From contig NW_020312859.1 in assembly GCF_003265705.1 (NCBI RefSeq), positions 3,331,190-3,395,189 of the forward strand: a stretch of 64,000 bases of DNA. The letters run 5' to 3'. Source of the DNA: Callorhinus ursinus (Eukaryota; Chordata; Mammalia; Carnivora; Otariidae). The notes under the pieces were generated by a model. The model was not told the origin of the DNA, ran no database searches, and saw only the letters and a list, made by a program, of their open reading frames with translations. Of the stretch, positions 12,951-26,340 are shown in pieces. A program made the position numbers and the translations under genes. Each line of letters opens with the position of its first letter. Position 1 is the first letter of the stretch.

Positions 12951-14528
12951 CTGAGAAGAATATCATTGCTAATCGTGCTTATGATAAAATATATGTATTT
13001 TTAAAACCATAGGACTCCAACCACCATATTTTTTCTAATCTCTTGTTAAACTTGATGGGATCTTTTAGGAAACAATTCCATTGGTGATGAAATACTTGTT
13101 CAAGTTTCAGGAATTCCTTTGGTTTCACTGCTTTCCTTTTCTTCTACTAATGTCAAATAAAATTACACTTAATCACTTTTATTTTCAAAAGTATTCAATT
13201 TTATAAAAGTATTTATACCTATGTCTATTTATATATACCTCTCCATCTAGAAACTCTGCATAGAAACAGTTCGAATGGTGGTTTTTGAGAGCGTGAGGGG
13301 GTGTCTTTTATTTATTTTATCTTTCCATATTTTTTTTGCATTTAAAAGTGAATGCATTTTTATGAAAACTGTACATCATTCCCTGACCCCACCCTAGCTA
13401 TAATCACAGCTCCCTCACTTCTCTTTCCTGGCCTACATGTCACTCTTTTTACTCTGGAAATGTTGCCATACCTGTCCCACCTCCCTTCTGGACTGTGCAT
13501 TCTTGAGGGGCAAGAGCTCTGTCTTGCTCATCCCTGTGTCTCATGGAGGGCCATGTAGGTCCTCACACGGTAGGTCCTCAATGCTGGCAGCCAGAATAGA
13601 GGAGACCACAGATCAAGGACGGTGGAGGGGAAATCCTTCATGACTGTGAAACATAAAAAAAGAGTTTTCAATCCTGACCTCAGGTGTTAGCTTCCCACTG
13701 TCTACACCTGAGAGAGATAAAGGGCAAGAGGTGACGTGACTAAAAGCTTAGCTCCCAAGAACACTAGGGGGCCCGACACAGTCATCTCACCGCTTAACAT
13801 CCAGCGACACGTTTCTCCTCCTAGTGAGAGACTGAGGCTTTGAGAGAAACCTGGTGCTTGGGATTCTAGATCTCTGAGTAAACAAAGAGTACTTAGAATG
13901 AGATGAGCCACAGAAGCCTGGAAGACACCAAGGTCTCTCAAGCAGAGACTGATAAACCCAGTAGACTCCTTGGCATTCATGAAGTCAACAATAACCATTT
14001 GTAAGCCATCCTCAAACACCAGGACATGAGATCACTTGTTACCTCACTGAGGAATGAATTCAAATGATGTGTACTGCAGAACTGTGTACAGAAGGTATTG
14101 AAGGTGAATCCCTTAGCCAATGAGTGAGCCAAGTCCACCACCCAGTGCATCTCAACAGGGCTCTGTTGTTCTTTCTTGGTCCTTATGTGTCCCCAACCAC
14201 TCACAAGAAGTGATGAAACTTTGCTTTTTTTGTGAAAAAAATGGCACTGAAAATAAATCCAACTGCTTATGTTGGAAATGAGAGTGAAAGGAAGTGACGG
14301 TACCCAAGAAAGTGATGTAGACTCTACACTGAAAAGGAATGTCAAATTATACTATAGGTCAAATCTACCACGTGAATGACTTCAAAACATACTTAACATA
14401 GAAACCAGAAAACGTGACTCTGGAAACTTTCAGCAAGTGCTCCTGTTATGGGCAAAAATGTGTATCAAATGAAATGAAATCAAATCAAATGAAAGCTCAG
14501 TTCACTCCTTTATTCAATCCTTCATTTG
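12951..14528. other. Intergenic stretch, no gene seen
   Basis: AT-rich unique sequence. An L2-like patch lies near 13450-13580. Nothing gene-like is supported. Confidence 0.5.
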
Positions 14529-14644
14529 AGGTGCCTGGCTGGCTCAGTCGGTAGGGCATGTGACTCTTGATCTCAGGGCTGTGAGGTCAAGGCCCACATT
14601 AGGTGGGCCTTTTAAAATCTTAAAAAAACAAAAACAAAAACAAA
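14529..14644 (+). repeat. Short, older carnivore tRNA-SINE
   Basis: The head reads GTGCCTGGCTGGCTCAGTCG, with a B-box-like GGTCAAGGCCCAC and a short A-rich tail. It lacks the CT-rich middle of the younger SINEs. Confidence 0.85.
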
Positions 14645-14649
14645 CCTTC

Positions 14650-14760
14650 ATTCGATTCAACCAATATTACTGATGTCCTATCAGGGTCCGGGCACTGGTC
14701 TTGGCCTACGGATATAACAGTGAGCAGAGCAAGGTCCCAGAGCAAAGTTCCATGATCACA
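14650..14760 (+). repeat. L2-like fragment
   Basis: Contains 'CAACCAATATTACTGATGTC' and 'GGGCACTGGTCTTGG' in the order of an L2 3' region. Confidence 0.45.
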
Positions 14761-15639
14761 CCATCAGGAAATATTATACAGCAGCAAATGGAAAGTCCCT
14801 TAACAAACATCTGATCTGGCCCTTATTTTTCCAGATGGGGACACTAAGCCCCAAAGAAAGGAGGAAGTGAGCCAAGACCACGTGGTCACCAAGTGTCAAA
14901 ACCATAGCTAGGGCTCAGGGTCCCTCCAGACCCAACACAAGCTCCCACTTTCCTACCCTTTATGATTTGGCAGAGATCCCCCCAGGCACCGCACTGAGCT
15001 GCCCCAAGATGCTCTTTAGGGCTCCTGCAAAACATTTTGTTTTGTATCCCACCTGTGGTGACAGCTGAGTTAAACTGAATGTTCACAGTCATTATGCACA
15101 GAAACTTCACATGAGTCCCATCTACGGGCTTTCAGAATGAATCCAGTTTCCAAACTCTCCTCTCTCCAGCTAATCATGTCTGTATATGGTAACCTTTAGA
15201 AAATGAGTCTAATAATTAGTCATCTTGGCTTAGTTAAAGACAACAGTATGTTCTCCAATTTCACTCTGTTTTTAACGAGAGTGACGCCAACGGTAATTTT
15301 CACCATGGTTAAAATATGCTTCTCAGTTGGTCCCTGCAGTTAACTGAGACAGCTCTGGTCCCTGCACCTGCCCGGTACTTCCTCACGGCTTACCCTTTCA
15401 CCAGGCTATACCCCCCACCCAGGCACCCTCTCCCCACACTCATTCACATCTGACACCATCTATGTACTGGGCACTAGACTAGATGTTTTGTACTCATCAT
15501 TATACTTAATCATCTTTGCAAGATAAACTTTACTGCCCCATTTTGAAGATGAGAAATCTAAGAACCTGAGGATACTGGTCCCTGTCTACTGCCCAAACCC
15601 CACATCCAGCCACTCTCCCTTCTTCTCCCTGCACTCCAG

Positions 15640-16045
15640 CCACGCCAAGTTCTTAAGTTCCTCAAAGGCAGTGAGCTGGTTCTCACCTCAGGCCCTTTGC
15701 ACATGCAGAGTCTCCCACCTGAAACACTCTTCCCCCTGACTCTTCATTTTGTTAACTCCTACTCACCCTTCAGATCTCAATTCAAACATAATTTCCTAAG
15801 GGAAGAATCCCTCACACCCTCCCGTGTATTCCTAGAGTTCTTTACTCACATAACACCCAAACTCCTCTTCTTTCAAAGCAGCTATTACAATTTGTAATTT
15901 CATATTTGTGGGATTATTTACTATTATCTGACTCCCCCACAAAAGCATGAACTCCAGAAAGGCGAGGATAGTGTCTGTCTTGTCTACCTCTGTATCCCCA
16001 CACCTAGAAAGCACACAAAATAGGAGTTTAGTTACTATATGAGAT
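15640..16045 (+). repeat. L2 3' region
   Basis: A long well-ordered match to L2: 'CAGGCCCTTTGCACATGCAG', 'CACCCTTCAGATCTCAATTC', 'CATGAACTCCAGAAAGGCGA', then 'TCTGTATCCCCACACCTAGA'. Confidence 0.75.
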
Positions 16046-16479
16046 GAATGATGAACAATGGATGGTTGAGAAATGCTAAACAAACCCAAGAAAAACAAAA
16101 CAAAACAAAATCCAAAACCCTGTCATCCATCCAGGTAAGTGATGAGGCTAAAATGCAAGCCAAGCCCTCCTACCTTCCATCCTTACTCTGTGTGATAATC
16201 TTAAGCTCCCTCCGTGACACACACACCCCCACATACACACCACCCCCAAACTCTGACCCTGGAAGACAGGGCCCACTTCCCTAGAACAAAAGTTCTCAAA
16301 ACTCTCCAGGCCTCCTAACCTTGCTGTCTGAACCCTGACACCCCCATCCCACACACCCGGAGCTTGAGAGATACTGATTCATGGGCCCAGAAGAGCCCCC
16401 AAATCTGGTAGCAATTCTACTTTTGAAGGGAGCGTGTCCCATACCTTGGCTTGAGGATCCCTACACTAAGGTGAATCCA

Positions 16480-16700
16480 GAAGACCCGGCATTTGGGAGG
16501 AGGGGGAGCCGTCAAGCCCTCCGCCCCCAAGGCAGCCTGCCTACTGGCGAAGCTTGCGCGGAAGCTGGGGCCGTGCTGCCCTCTGGCGGTCGTGGTGGCG
16601 CTGCAGCCGCTGGGCCTCCCAGAGGAAGCGGGCCGCTAGTGCGCCCCGGGGCCACTGACGTCTTCCGCCCAGCCCTGCCCAGGGACACAGCACCTGCGGC
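16480..16700. promoter_or_regulatory. CpG-rich patch with CTCF-like and CRE-like motifs
   Basis: About 18 CpGs occur in 220 bp, well above the flanks. On the - strand, 16573-16592 reads CGACCGCCAGAGGGCAGCAC, a close match to the CTCF consensus core CC(A/G)CCAG(G/A)GGGC. TGACGTC (ATF/CREB-type) lies at 16656-16662, directly followed by an ETS-like TTCCG. No recognised gene starts here. The motif matches are read directly; insulator, enhancer or promoter activity is inference. The 147-codon open frame over it (16381-16824, +) looks like a by-product of high GC. Confidence 0.5.
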
Positions 16701-16849
16701 CAGTCCTTGGCTCTCAAAGACCTCTCCAGGACCAATTTTTCTCTTCGTAAATGAAACATCGTGTTTCCCAAACGTCAGTTCTTTGGGTAACATCTCTTCA
16801 GCATTTTGCACATCTCTTACCTGATTACTTTTACTTAATTTTTTCTTTA

Positions 16850-17250
16850 TAATTTTTTTTTAAGAGTGAGAGAGCTGGGAGGGGGGCGGTTGCAAGGGGG
16901 GAGGGGGAGAGAATCTTTTTATTGTTATGTTAATCACCGTATATTACATCGTTAGTTTTTGATGTAGTGTTCCATGATTCATTGTTTGTGCATAACACCC
17001 AGTGCTCCACGTAGAACATGCCCTCTTTAATACCCATCACCAGGCTAACCCATCCCCCCCCCCCCCCTCCCCTCTAGAACCCTCAGTTTGTTTTTCAGAG
17101 TCCATCGTCAGAGAGAGAGAATCTTAAGCAGGCTCCACACCCAGAGAGAGCCCCATGCGCGGCTTGATCCCATGACCCTGAGGATCATGATCTGAGCCAA
17201 AATCAAGAGTGGGATTAAGTCAGCTTAACCAACTGAGCCACCCAGGCACC
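16850..17250 (-). repeat. Carnivore SINE split by a LINE-1 tail
   Basis: The - strand SINE tail and CT-rich part lie at about 16850-16917 and the remaining body and head at 17115-17250, ending in GAGCCACCCAGGCACC. A short LINE-1 3' end sits between the two parts. Confidence 0.85.
16918..17114 (-). mobile_element. 5'-truncated LINE-1 3' end inside a SINE
   Basis: The reverse complement gives the LINE-1 end also seen at 50964: 'AACACTACATCAAAAACTAA' type followed by 'GATTAACATAACAATAAA' and poly-A. An 11-bp duplication, GAGAGAATCTT, borders it (16907-16917, 17115-17125). Non-coding remnant of about 197 bp. Confidence 0.85.
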
Positions 17251-17312
17251 ACAGGAGTTGCCTTTTTTAAGTAAGTTATTTTGCATATATACATTTAAAG
17301 AAAAAATTAAAG

Positions 17313-17511
17313 GGGGCGCCTGGGTGGCTCAGTTGGTTAACCGTTCAACTCTTGATTTCAGCGCAGGTCATGATCTCAGGGTTATGGGATCGAGCCCCGC
17401 ATGGGGCTTCCACTGGGTGTGGAGCCTGCTTAAGATATTCTCTCTCCCTTTCCCTCTGCCCCTCCCCATACCCCGTCTCACAGGTTCTCTCTCTCAAAAA
17501 AAAAAAAAAAA
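17313..17511 (+). repeat. Carnivore SINE
   Basis: Head GGGGCGCCTGGGTGGCTCAG, older body (CACTGGGTGTGGAGCCTGC) and a 16-A tail. Confidence 0.95.
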
Positions 17512-17605
17512 GTAACAAACAATGAATCATGGAACACTGCATCAAAAACTAATGATGTAATATATGGTGATTAACATAACAATAAAAAAATTAAAAAAAA
17601 AAAAA
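17512..17605 (+). repeat. LINE-1 3' terminal fragment
   Basis: Carries AATGAATCATGGAACACTGC and the 'GATTAACATAACAATAAAAA' terminus of the young carnivore LINE-1. It lies directly after the SINE tail. Confidence 0.85.
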
Positions 17606-18458
17606 GTAAGACCAAACATAACAGGTGCCGCAATAAATGCGCACAGATTAAATTCAAGACTCGGGATGAATCCAAAACCAAAATCCAAATCCTTAACCAA
17701 AAAATGAGATTTTCCTGGTATTTCATAATAGTGTGCTAGAAGACCCAGGAACACCAAATCTCGCCCTGCCACCCACCTTCCTTATGAAGTGCCCAAGGGA
17801 CAGACTCTCCAAAAACAAAAGAAAATGCAAAATAAGTTTCCACATTACTCTGATTGGGCTCGAGCCCTCACCAGAGGCTCCATGAAAACCCAAATCCAGC
17901 TGTTCTAGGGGACACCAGAACAAAGTCACCATTATCCAGAGTGCCAGGTACAGCAAGTAAAAATACAGGATGTCCGTTTAAATGTGAATTGCAGATAAAC
18001 ACCAAGGAATTTTTTAGCATAAATATGTCCCATGCAATATTTAAGACATTCTTGCACTAATAAAGGGTCGCTGTTTATCTTAAATGCAAGTTTAACTGGG
18101 TGTCCTGTATTTTACGTCGCAACCCAGCACACTGTAGCAGGTAAATCAGAAAATGAGAGCCAAGGAAGGGGAAGACGACACACAACGCTCACCCTGTCAC
18201 ACGATGGGGGAGGTGGAAGATAAGTAAAAGTGGATTTCTCAATCAGCAATCTGACTGATGCGGTCAGCAGCTCCTCCCGCGGAGATGTCAGAGCGCGCAA
18301 AGGGCAGCAGCTTTCCCTCCCCATAGTCACATAAATGCTGTTTACAAAAAGCCCACATGCAGTGAAATGCCAATAAAGGTTAAAAGTGAAAGGATTTCCA
18401 GATGACTGACAGTGGTATACACTTAACTGCTTTTTGCCAAGATGCCAGCTGAAATGGT

Positions 18459-18489
<31 letters not shown>

Positions 18490-20224
18490 ACAGAAAAATC
18501 TGTATTAGTATGTAGACCTCAGAGGAACCCAGACCACATGCTAGAAACCTTCACGTGAGACATAATGCTAGGACAGCCCAACTGGCGAAGGACTGACAAG
18601 GGGTGTGCTGGGAGAGAGCTGGATTTTGCCAGCTCCTTGTAAAATCATTGGTAACTCAAAACTGGCCACAGTGGGAGTGTTTATACCATGGAAATTGGCA
18701 GATGCTACAAATCAGGGAATTTTTGTTGTTGTTAAGAACTGGTTGTTAAACCTTTGTTGGGCTGGCTGTGCCATAAGTACCAAATAAGAAGAAATAGACC
18801 TCAGAGGAAGCTAATGGGACCCTGGCGCAGAAGCAGTCAGTGCCCCACGCATATCCTTGGGAACTTCCAGTGCGTTCTGGCTAACCTCCAGTCTCCACAT
18901 CTGTTCATGGTTCCAGAACTGCCCACACTAGACAGATTAGAAGTGCCAAGGAACTCACAAACCCCCTGAAATATCCCTCCATGATGAGTCTCTTGGAAGT
19001 TGGTGTAAACATGCTCCAGTTCCCTGACCCCCTGGGTAGGGCCATTCTGAGTTGCGTGGCTTTTTCCCCACTATTTCCCCAAAGGCCTCCAGATGCCCAG
19101 TGAGGTAGCTAGATTAACCACACACACTTTAACCTTTGTTAAGTCTTTACTGGTTTCCACATATGCTTTTCTAAATATAATTTTTGGTTTTTCTCAATAT
19201 GGAAAAATATGTGCATTGAAAGCTTTAGAAAGTATAGAAGATATACCATTACAGCGTTCGTCTTATTCTTTTTAAATATCTGTACCTGCATACAGACATG
19301 TATCTCACTTCCCTGCTCTCTACAGGCTTACCTGCACTTCCTGAAAAAACTACTTGCATCTGAATTCTTGCCTCAGGCTCTGCTTCTAGGAGAACCCAAG
19401 TGAACACAGAGCCACATCCCCAGCAAGACTCCATGAAATGGCAAGCTCAAAGCAGTAAGGAGTAGGGAAGCTAATGCTACAGGGAAGCTGTAGGGGACCA
19501 ACACTTGGTACTGATGTTACCTTTGAAAAGGTACAGGAGGGCTAGCTCATGGCACTGCAGGCTATAGCCCCACTTCATACCCCCAGCACTGTTGTTAGCA
19601 TGAGATAGGGGTTGTTCCTATGGGCAGATGCAGAAGGGGGGCCCAGCTAACTTTGGGCTGCCAGGGCAAACAGAGAAACCTTAAGCACAGCAGTGAAGTC
19701 ACTGCCATGTAGCTTCGCTCCTTCACTGGGTGCTGCAGATAATGGGGCCTCCAAGATAACAAAGCAAAAGGACAGCAAATCCTACCTGCACTGAAACTGA
19801 TACAGCGCCCTACAGAGACACACAGACATTCCCCCCACCCCCCTGCAGTGCCTCCTTCTGTAAAAATGAATAGAGAAGCCACTCAGGACTCATGGTGGGC
19901 TCAGAGGTCCAAAGGCAGGGGCCTGAGGAATGAATGAGTACTTATGACCTTTCATAAATAGCTGTCCCTCAAGAAATAAGAGTAAACCCTAAAACAGAAT
20001 TCTCTGAAATGTGTTCCATGGAAAACTAGCTGCTCCAGATGGCAAGAGGCATTAAGAGAAACTGAGGCTTGGAAACACTGAGCTAAGTGAAGGTACACAG
20101 GCTATTTCCCTGAGGATTTCCTGGATTGTGTTGATGGACACTGACTCCCCAAGGAGAGGGATACAATATGCCAGTTCCCTGAGTGATGTGAAGGACTCAT
20201 GTTCCAGCTTCATTTAATAAATAC
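17606..20224. other. Intergenic stretch, no gene seen
   Basis: Mostly unassigned sequence with an (AAAAC)n tract near 18462-18488. Bases near 19320-19410 resemble an old LTR or DNA element but I cannot name it. Confidence 0.45.
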
Positions 20225-20880
20225 ACACAAACAGAAAAATCACTTAATTCAAACATCTGCAAGGAAGTGACTGAAACTGATGACATTCTAGGCCACAAGG
20301 AAAACCTCTTGGTCACATTATCTGACCACAATGCAGCAAAGACAGAAATTAAACATAAAAGGATAAATGAAAGAAATTAAATCACTTGAAAATTTTTTCC
20401 TAAATAACTCAAGTCAAGGTAGGGAACAAAACTGCAATTAGAGGCCATTCAAATGTAACGACAATTGGATCTCTGCATAGCAAAACTCATGGAATGTAAC
20501 CAGACACTGCCTGTAGCTCTAAATGTTCTTGTTATAAAACAAGGAAGACAAAGTAAATGAAGCATCCAACTCAAGAAACTAGAAAATAAGCAACAAGATA
20601 AACTCAGGGAGAGAATTAAAGTCAAGGTAAAAGTTAATGAACTAGACAACACAAAAATCAGTAGAACTGATCAATCTAAGACTCAGCTCCTTGTAAAGAT
20701 CTGTGAGATATCTAGACTTATAAAAGCCCAATAAAGGGAGGGAGCAGGGACTGCGTGAGAGAAAGAATACAAAAAAATAAATAAAAATTAGAAAAGTAAA
20801 GGAAATTTAACCAGAGAAGAGTTTTTAAATTATAAGAGAACAGTAAATACACACAGTATGCTAGTTTATCTAGAATGTTC
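20225..20880 (+). repeat. Old LINE-1 ORF2-region fragment
   Basis: Shows the LINE-1 block 'CTAGGCCACAAGGAAAACCT' and downstream A-rich ORF2-like sequence; heavily mutated. Confidence 0.6.
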
Positions 20881-20894
20881 AATGGGGAATGCAT

Positions 20895-21287
20895 GTGTAT
20901 GAGTCTGCTCAGGCTGCATAACAAAATACCAAAGATTGGGTGGCTTAAACTACAAAAGTTCATTTTCTCACAATTCTGAAGGCTGGAAGTTCAAGATCAA
21001 AGTGCTAGCAGGATTGGTTTCTGGGGGACCTCTCTTCCTGGCGTGTAGATGGTGTCTTCTTGCTGTGTCCTCACGTGGCCTCTCCTCTGTGCTCCTGTGG
21101 AGAGAGATCTCTGGGGTCTCATTCTCTTCTTATAAGGACACCAGTCCTATTGGATGAGGGCCCCACACTTATGATTTCATTTAACTTTAATTACTTCCCT
21201 AAAGGCCCCTCCAAATACCATCACATTGAAGTTAGGGCTTCCACATATGAATTTGGAGGTAGGGGGACACAATTCAGTCCATAACAG
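20895..21287 (-). mobile_element. MLT1-type (ERVL-MaLR) solo LTR
   Basis: The whole 390-bp block is the reverse complement of an MLT1/MST-class LTR: it starts TGTATGAGTCTGCTCAGGCT and ends GACACAATTCAGTCCATAAC. Internal marks are 'CCTCACGTGGCC' and 'CTTATAAGGACACCAG'. There is no internal retroviral sequence beside it, so it is a solo LTR. Non-coding and ancient. Confidence 0.85.
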
Positions 21288-23252
21288 CATGCTTTTCTAG
21301 AAAAATGACAATTGCCAAGAGAAGTAGAAAACCACGGGACCAAGTTGAACATGGACATAGAACTATGTCCCAAAAAGGTGTGAGTCAGAGAGTTTAGTAG
21401 ACAAGTTCTTTCAAACTTTCCAAGAATGTTCCCTAGGCTGTTTAACTACCCAGAAAGCAGAAAAAGATAAGATGTGTTCCAACTCATCTTACAAATCTAG
21501 CGCAGCCATGTCACATAAACCTGACAGACATAACCAAAACTTCACCCAGCCTGGCATCTTAATAAGATCCCAGGTGATTCATATGCATGTTACAGTTTGA
21601 GCAGCACTGTACCACATGACATGGAGGGTTTTCAAAATCAAGTCCTCAAATCAAAGGAGCTAGCAGGAGCCCGGTGGGCTGAGACCGGGGCAGCCTTGAG
21701 CAAGGAGCAGCCCACAAAGGGCAGTGTGGGGTAAGCCCAGGCCAGAGCTCAAGTGTTCAGGGGGGCTACCTAGGCTGTCCACACCTGTCTGCTGGACAGG
21801 CAGGGAGACACTGGGAGCCAGAATTAGAGTGGACCGCCCACCTCAGTGCCACATACACATGACAGGAGTTTGGCATGTTTGGGATACCCCTATATCCTGG
21901 AGGATGGTGCCAGAGCAGAGGACACAGAGGTCACAATGACTACTAAGAGGTATGAGGAGGGGGGTCAGCTTGGCTCAGTGTAAGAAATCTACAGCAGAAC
22001 TCTCTAGGGAGTAGGGAGCTCCATGTCATCATATGACCAACCTCCAGGGATATTCCAGAAGGGATGCCATCCCTGAGAGAGAAGCCAGTCTTGATGTCAG
22101 ATATCTCTCCAAGTTTGTGACTCTAATCTTTTAATGGCTCTCTCCCATCCCATAATAACAACTGCTGACTTGGCTGGCCAAGATACACAATTTTTCATTT
22201 TTAGAAAACATTACTCCTGCATGCTCTGTGACCTTCTCCATGCCTGCATTATCATCTGTCAGCAACATCTCTTAAGATGCTAAGTGTGGGGCGCCGGGGC
22301 AGGGGGGATGAGCAGAACCTGACCTCACTTGCATTAGTGGTCAGGTAGGTGCAGACAGGCCTGAGAAGTGCCAGTCAGATAGCTGTGTCTGCATCCCTTG
22401 CTCCTCTTGAGTTGCCATGGTGAGCAACCTGTCAGGTCCCAGGCTCAGAGCAGAAGCTGGGAGAAGGCTGCAGGCTTGAGGACCATTCAAGACATCCATT
22501 AGAAGCATTATCAAGCCCGGCCTTCCCTCTCTCCATAATGGACTAAATGTTGGCCTGCCGCACTAATGGGCGGTTGGCCACAAAGAAGCTATAAGAGCTA
22601 AAGCCCTATTCCTTATTATGTGAATTTCAATGACGGGTGAAGTGCTTTCATCATCTCCATTTGCACACTTACACATGCCTGAATTACTCAGTGCCTGGGT
22701 CAGCCTTGGTCATGAGCATGAAGAAGGCTATGGGACTAGGAACCGAAAAAGAACTGTCAGCATCACCCACACACACTGTGCCAGGCTTTGGGGGTATGGA
22801 AGAGCAGAAGCCAAGCCACCTGTTAATTCCCAGCAGGGCCAATGTCATACCTCCTCCAATACTGGGTTGCAGGCTTGGAGAAAACAAGCAGTTTTCCCCA
22901 TAAATGGTGTGGAAGTTACAATTTACCAAAGACACTTTCTCAGCAAAGTACACCAGGAAATATCCCTGGGGGGATGGGGAGTAGTGGGGGTACGGTGAGC
23001 ACGACTCTACGAGCACGTCATTCCTCACAGCAACAGGTTGGTTGGAGGCACTAGAATGTCCACCGTCCTAGAGTAAGCTCCTGCCAGAACGCAAGAAGCC
23101 CCCAGTGAGCACTGACCAAGTTGTTTATCTCCCCACTGTAAGCTAGGACTTCGGGTTTTCTTTCCTCCCTTTGCAGGGGGTGGGGAGGGGGTATGTTCTG
23201 GTATGTGTGGAGAAAAGGGAAACAAATACTGGTGACAAGGAGACACAGGATG
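21288..23252. other. Intergenic stretch, MER5A-like end and unique sequence
   Basis: 21545-21612 resembles the 3' end of a MER5A hAT element ('CAGGTGATTCATATGCATGTT' type). The rest is unassigned; the 122-codon frame at 22630-22998 has no recognisable domain. Confidence 0.45.
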
Positions 23253-23358
23253 TTTTTTTTAAAGATTTTAAGCAATCTGTACACCCAACATAGGGCTCGA
23301 ACCTACAACCTGACATCAAGAGTCCCACATTCCACCAATTGAGGCAGCCAGGTACCCC
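23253..23358 (-). repeat. Short, older carnivore tRNA-SINE
   Basis: The reverse complement runs GGGTACCTGGCTGCCTCAAT, then GGTTCGAGCCCTATGTTGGG, ending in AAATCTTTAAAAAAAAC. The intact GGTTCGAGCC B-box is typical of the tRNA-derived head. Confidence 0.85.
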
Positions 23359-23539
23359 TTTTAGGACTTTTGACAAAGTTCCTATTCTCCTCTTTTTGGC
23401 TACACACTAGGACTGTGCCTCTTTGACCCTGCACCTTAGGTGTGGCTCTGAGACTCACTTTAGACAATGAAATGCCAGTGGAAGTGACATGTATCATTTC
23501 AGTGGAAGTATGAGAATAAGGTAGAAGCCAAACTTGAAG

Positions 23540-23940
23540 AGACAATGGCTGAACATTTTCCAAAACTAATGAAAGACACGAATCCACAGATTCCAGAGGT
23601 CTAAAAGTGAAAACAAAGAAAGAATAAATAAAGAGACCAACATGTCAACATCATAGTGAAACTACAGAAAAAAACAAAGATAAATGTTCTTTAAAACAGA
23701 CATATGAAAAGAAACAAAACTTAAAAAGAAGTTAGGTGATGGTGGAATTCTGAATTCTCAACCAGAGTGGGAGCTGGAATATACTGAACACTGCTTCAGT
23801 GGGAAGAAAGGAAATAGTACAAGTACACTGTTAAGTCATCCTTCAAGAATGAGGAGGAAATAAAGATATTTTCAGATAAACAAAACTGAAAGGGCTCATC
23901 ATGAGAACATTCTAAAAGGTAAATTTCTAGTGGAAACATA
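23540..23940 (+). repeat. Old LINE-1 5'-region fragment (L1M/HAL1-like)
   Basis: Ordered blocks 'GAACATTTTCCAAAACTAAT', 'CCTTCAAGAATGAGGAGGAA' and 'GATATTTTCAGATAAACAAA' match the 5' part of old mammalian L1s. Confidence 0.65.
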
Positions 23941-24072
23941 GCAATCCCATGTGGCAGGTCTGAAACACAAGCAGCAGAGAGGAATCAACGAGAGGACAGG
24001 TATTCACAAACTTGGACCATGTCAAATGACAAGAGCAATGCTGTCTTAGGAACTTTTTAGAATTAGGCTTAA

Positions 24073-24266
24073 GGGGTGCCTTAGTGGCTCAGTGGGTTAA
24101 GCGTCTGCCTTTGGCTCAGGTCATGATCCCAGGGTCCTGGGATCAAGCCCCACGTCAAGCCCCATATCGGGCTCCCTGATCAGTGGGGGGGAGGGGGGGC
24201 CTGCTTCTCCCTCTCCCTCTGCTCCCCCCCCAGCTCCTGCTCTCTCACTTGCTCTCAAATAAATAT
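24073..24266 (+). repeat. Carnivore SINE (left arm of an inverted pair)
   Basis: GGGGTGCCTTAGTGGCTCAG head, GATCAAGCCCCACG B-box region, CT-rich body, CAAATAAATATC tail. Its tail touches the tail of the next SINE. Confidence 0.95.
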
Positions 24267-24465
24267 CTTTTTTTTTAAAGATTTTATTTATTTATTTGAC
24301 AGAGAGAGACACAGTGAGAGAGGGAACACAAGCAGTGGGAGTGGGAGAGGGAGAAGCAGGCTCCCCGCTGAGCAGGGAGCCTGATGTGGGACTCAATCCC
24401 AGGACCCTGGGACCATGACCTGAGCCAAAGGCAGATGCTTAACAACTGAGCCACGCAGGCGCCCC
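24267..24465 (-). repeat. Carnivore SINE (right arm of an inverted pair)
   Basis: The reverse complement is a near-complete young SINE, ending on the + strand in CACGCAGGCGCCCC. Similar AAT(A)AATATCTTTT strings on the two sides suggest it inserted into the A-rich tail of the left SINE. Confidence 0.95.
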
Positions 24466-25797
<1,332 letters not shown>

Positions 25798-25900
25798 ACC
25801 ACCAGCAACAGAAAGGAGCTGCTCAGCCTCTTAAATACCTGAAAGAAGATGCAACTCATCCAAATAAAAGCATGCAAAATAAACTACCCTAGGCAACGTT
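25798..25900 (+). other. GTSF1L: GTSF1L 3' UTR with two polyadenylation signals
   Basis: AATAAA occurs at 25863-25868 and 25878-25883, giving a 3' UTR of roughly 90-110 bases. A T-rich run (from 25900) follows, as expected for a downstream element. Confidence 0.7.
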
Positions 25901-25919
25901 TTTTTTTTTTCCACATAGC

Positions 25920-26300
25920 AGTTGGTAAAAATCTAAAGGCTGGCAGGACATTCTGCTGGCAAAGATGGGGCAAATAGGCACTTTCATAACACTGGTGAGA
26001 ATGTAAGTTGGTAGGTAAACCTCTGTGGAGGGCAATTTGGCATTAGCTGTAAAAATCACCAGTGTCCTCTGCTTCGATGGAGCAACTCCACTTCCAGTAA
26101 TATATCCTGTGAATATATTCACACTTGCAGAAAATGAGGTAAGTACAAGGTTATCCACTGCCACGTTATTTGTAGCAGTAAGGGTCAAAGAGTCCGAAAT
26201 GGTCCAAATATCCCTTAGGGAAGGGTTTGATTAAATGAATGATGGGGCAGCCATACAAAGACATAGTATGCCATGAGAAAGGGTGAGGAAGCTTTTTCTG
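25920..26300 (+). repeat. Old LINE-1 ORF2 3' portion
   Basis: Shows 'GTGAGAATGTAAGTTGGTAG', 'GGAGGGCAATTTGGCATTAG' and 'GCAACTCCACTTCCAGTAAT', the usual ORF2 C-terminal order. Inactive. Confidence 0.75.
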
Positions 26301-26340
26301 GACTAGCTTGGAAAGGCTACAACACAGTATTTAACTCAGA

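Noticed and set aside
16381..16824. 147-codon open frame over the CpG-rich patch
   Set aside because: Looks like a by-product of CpG content; the reverse strand is equally open and no protein family is recognised.
20895..21287. Possible complete endogenous retrovirus
   Set aside because: Only one LTR-like block is present, with no second LTR, primer-binding site or internal genes.
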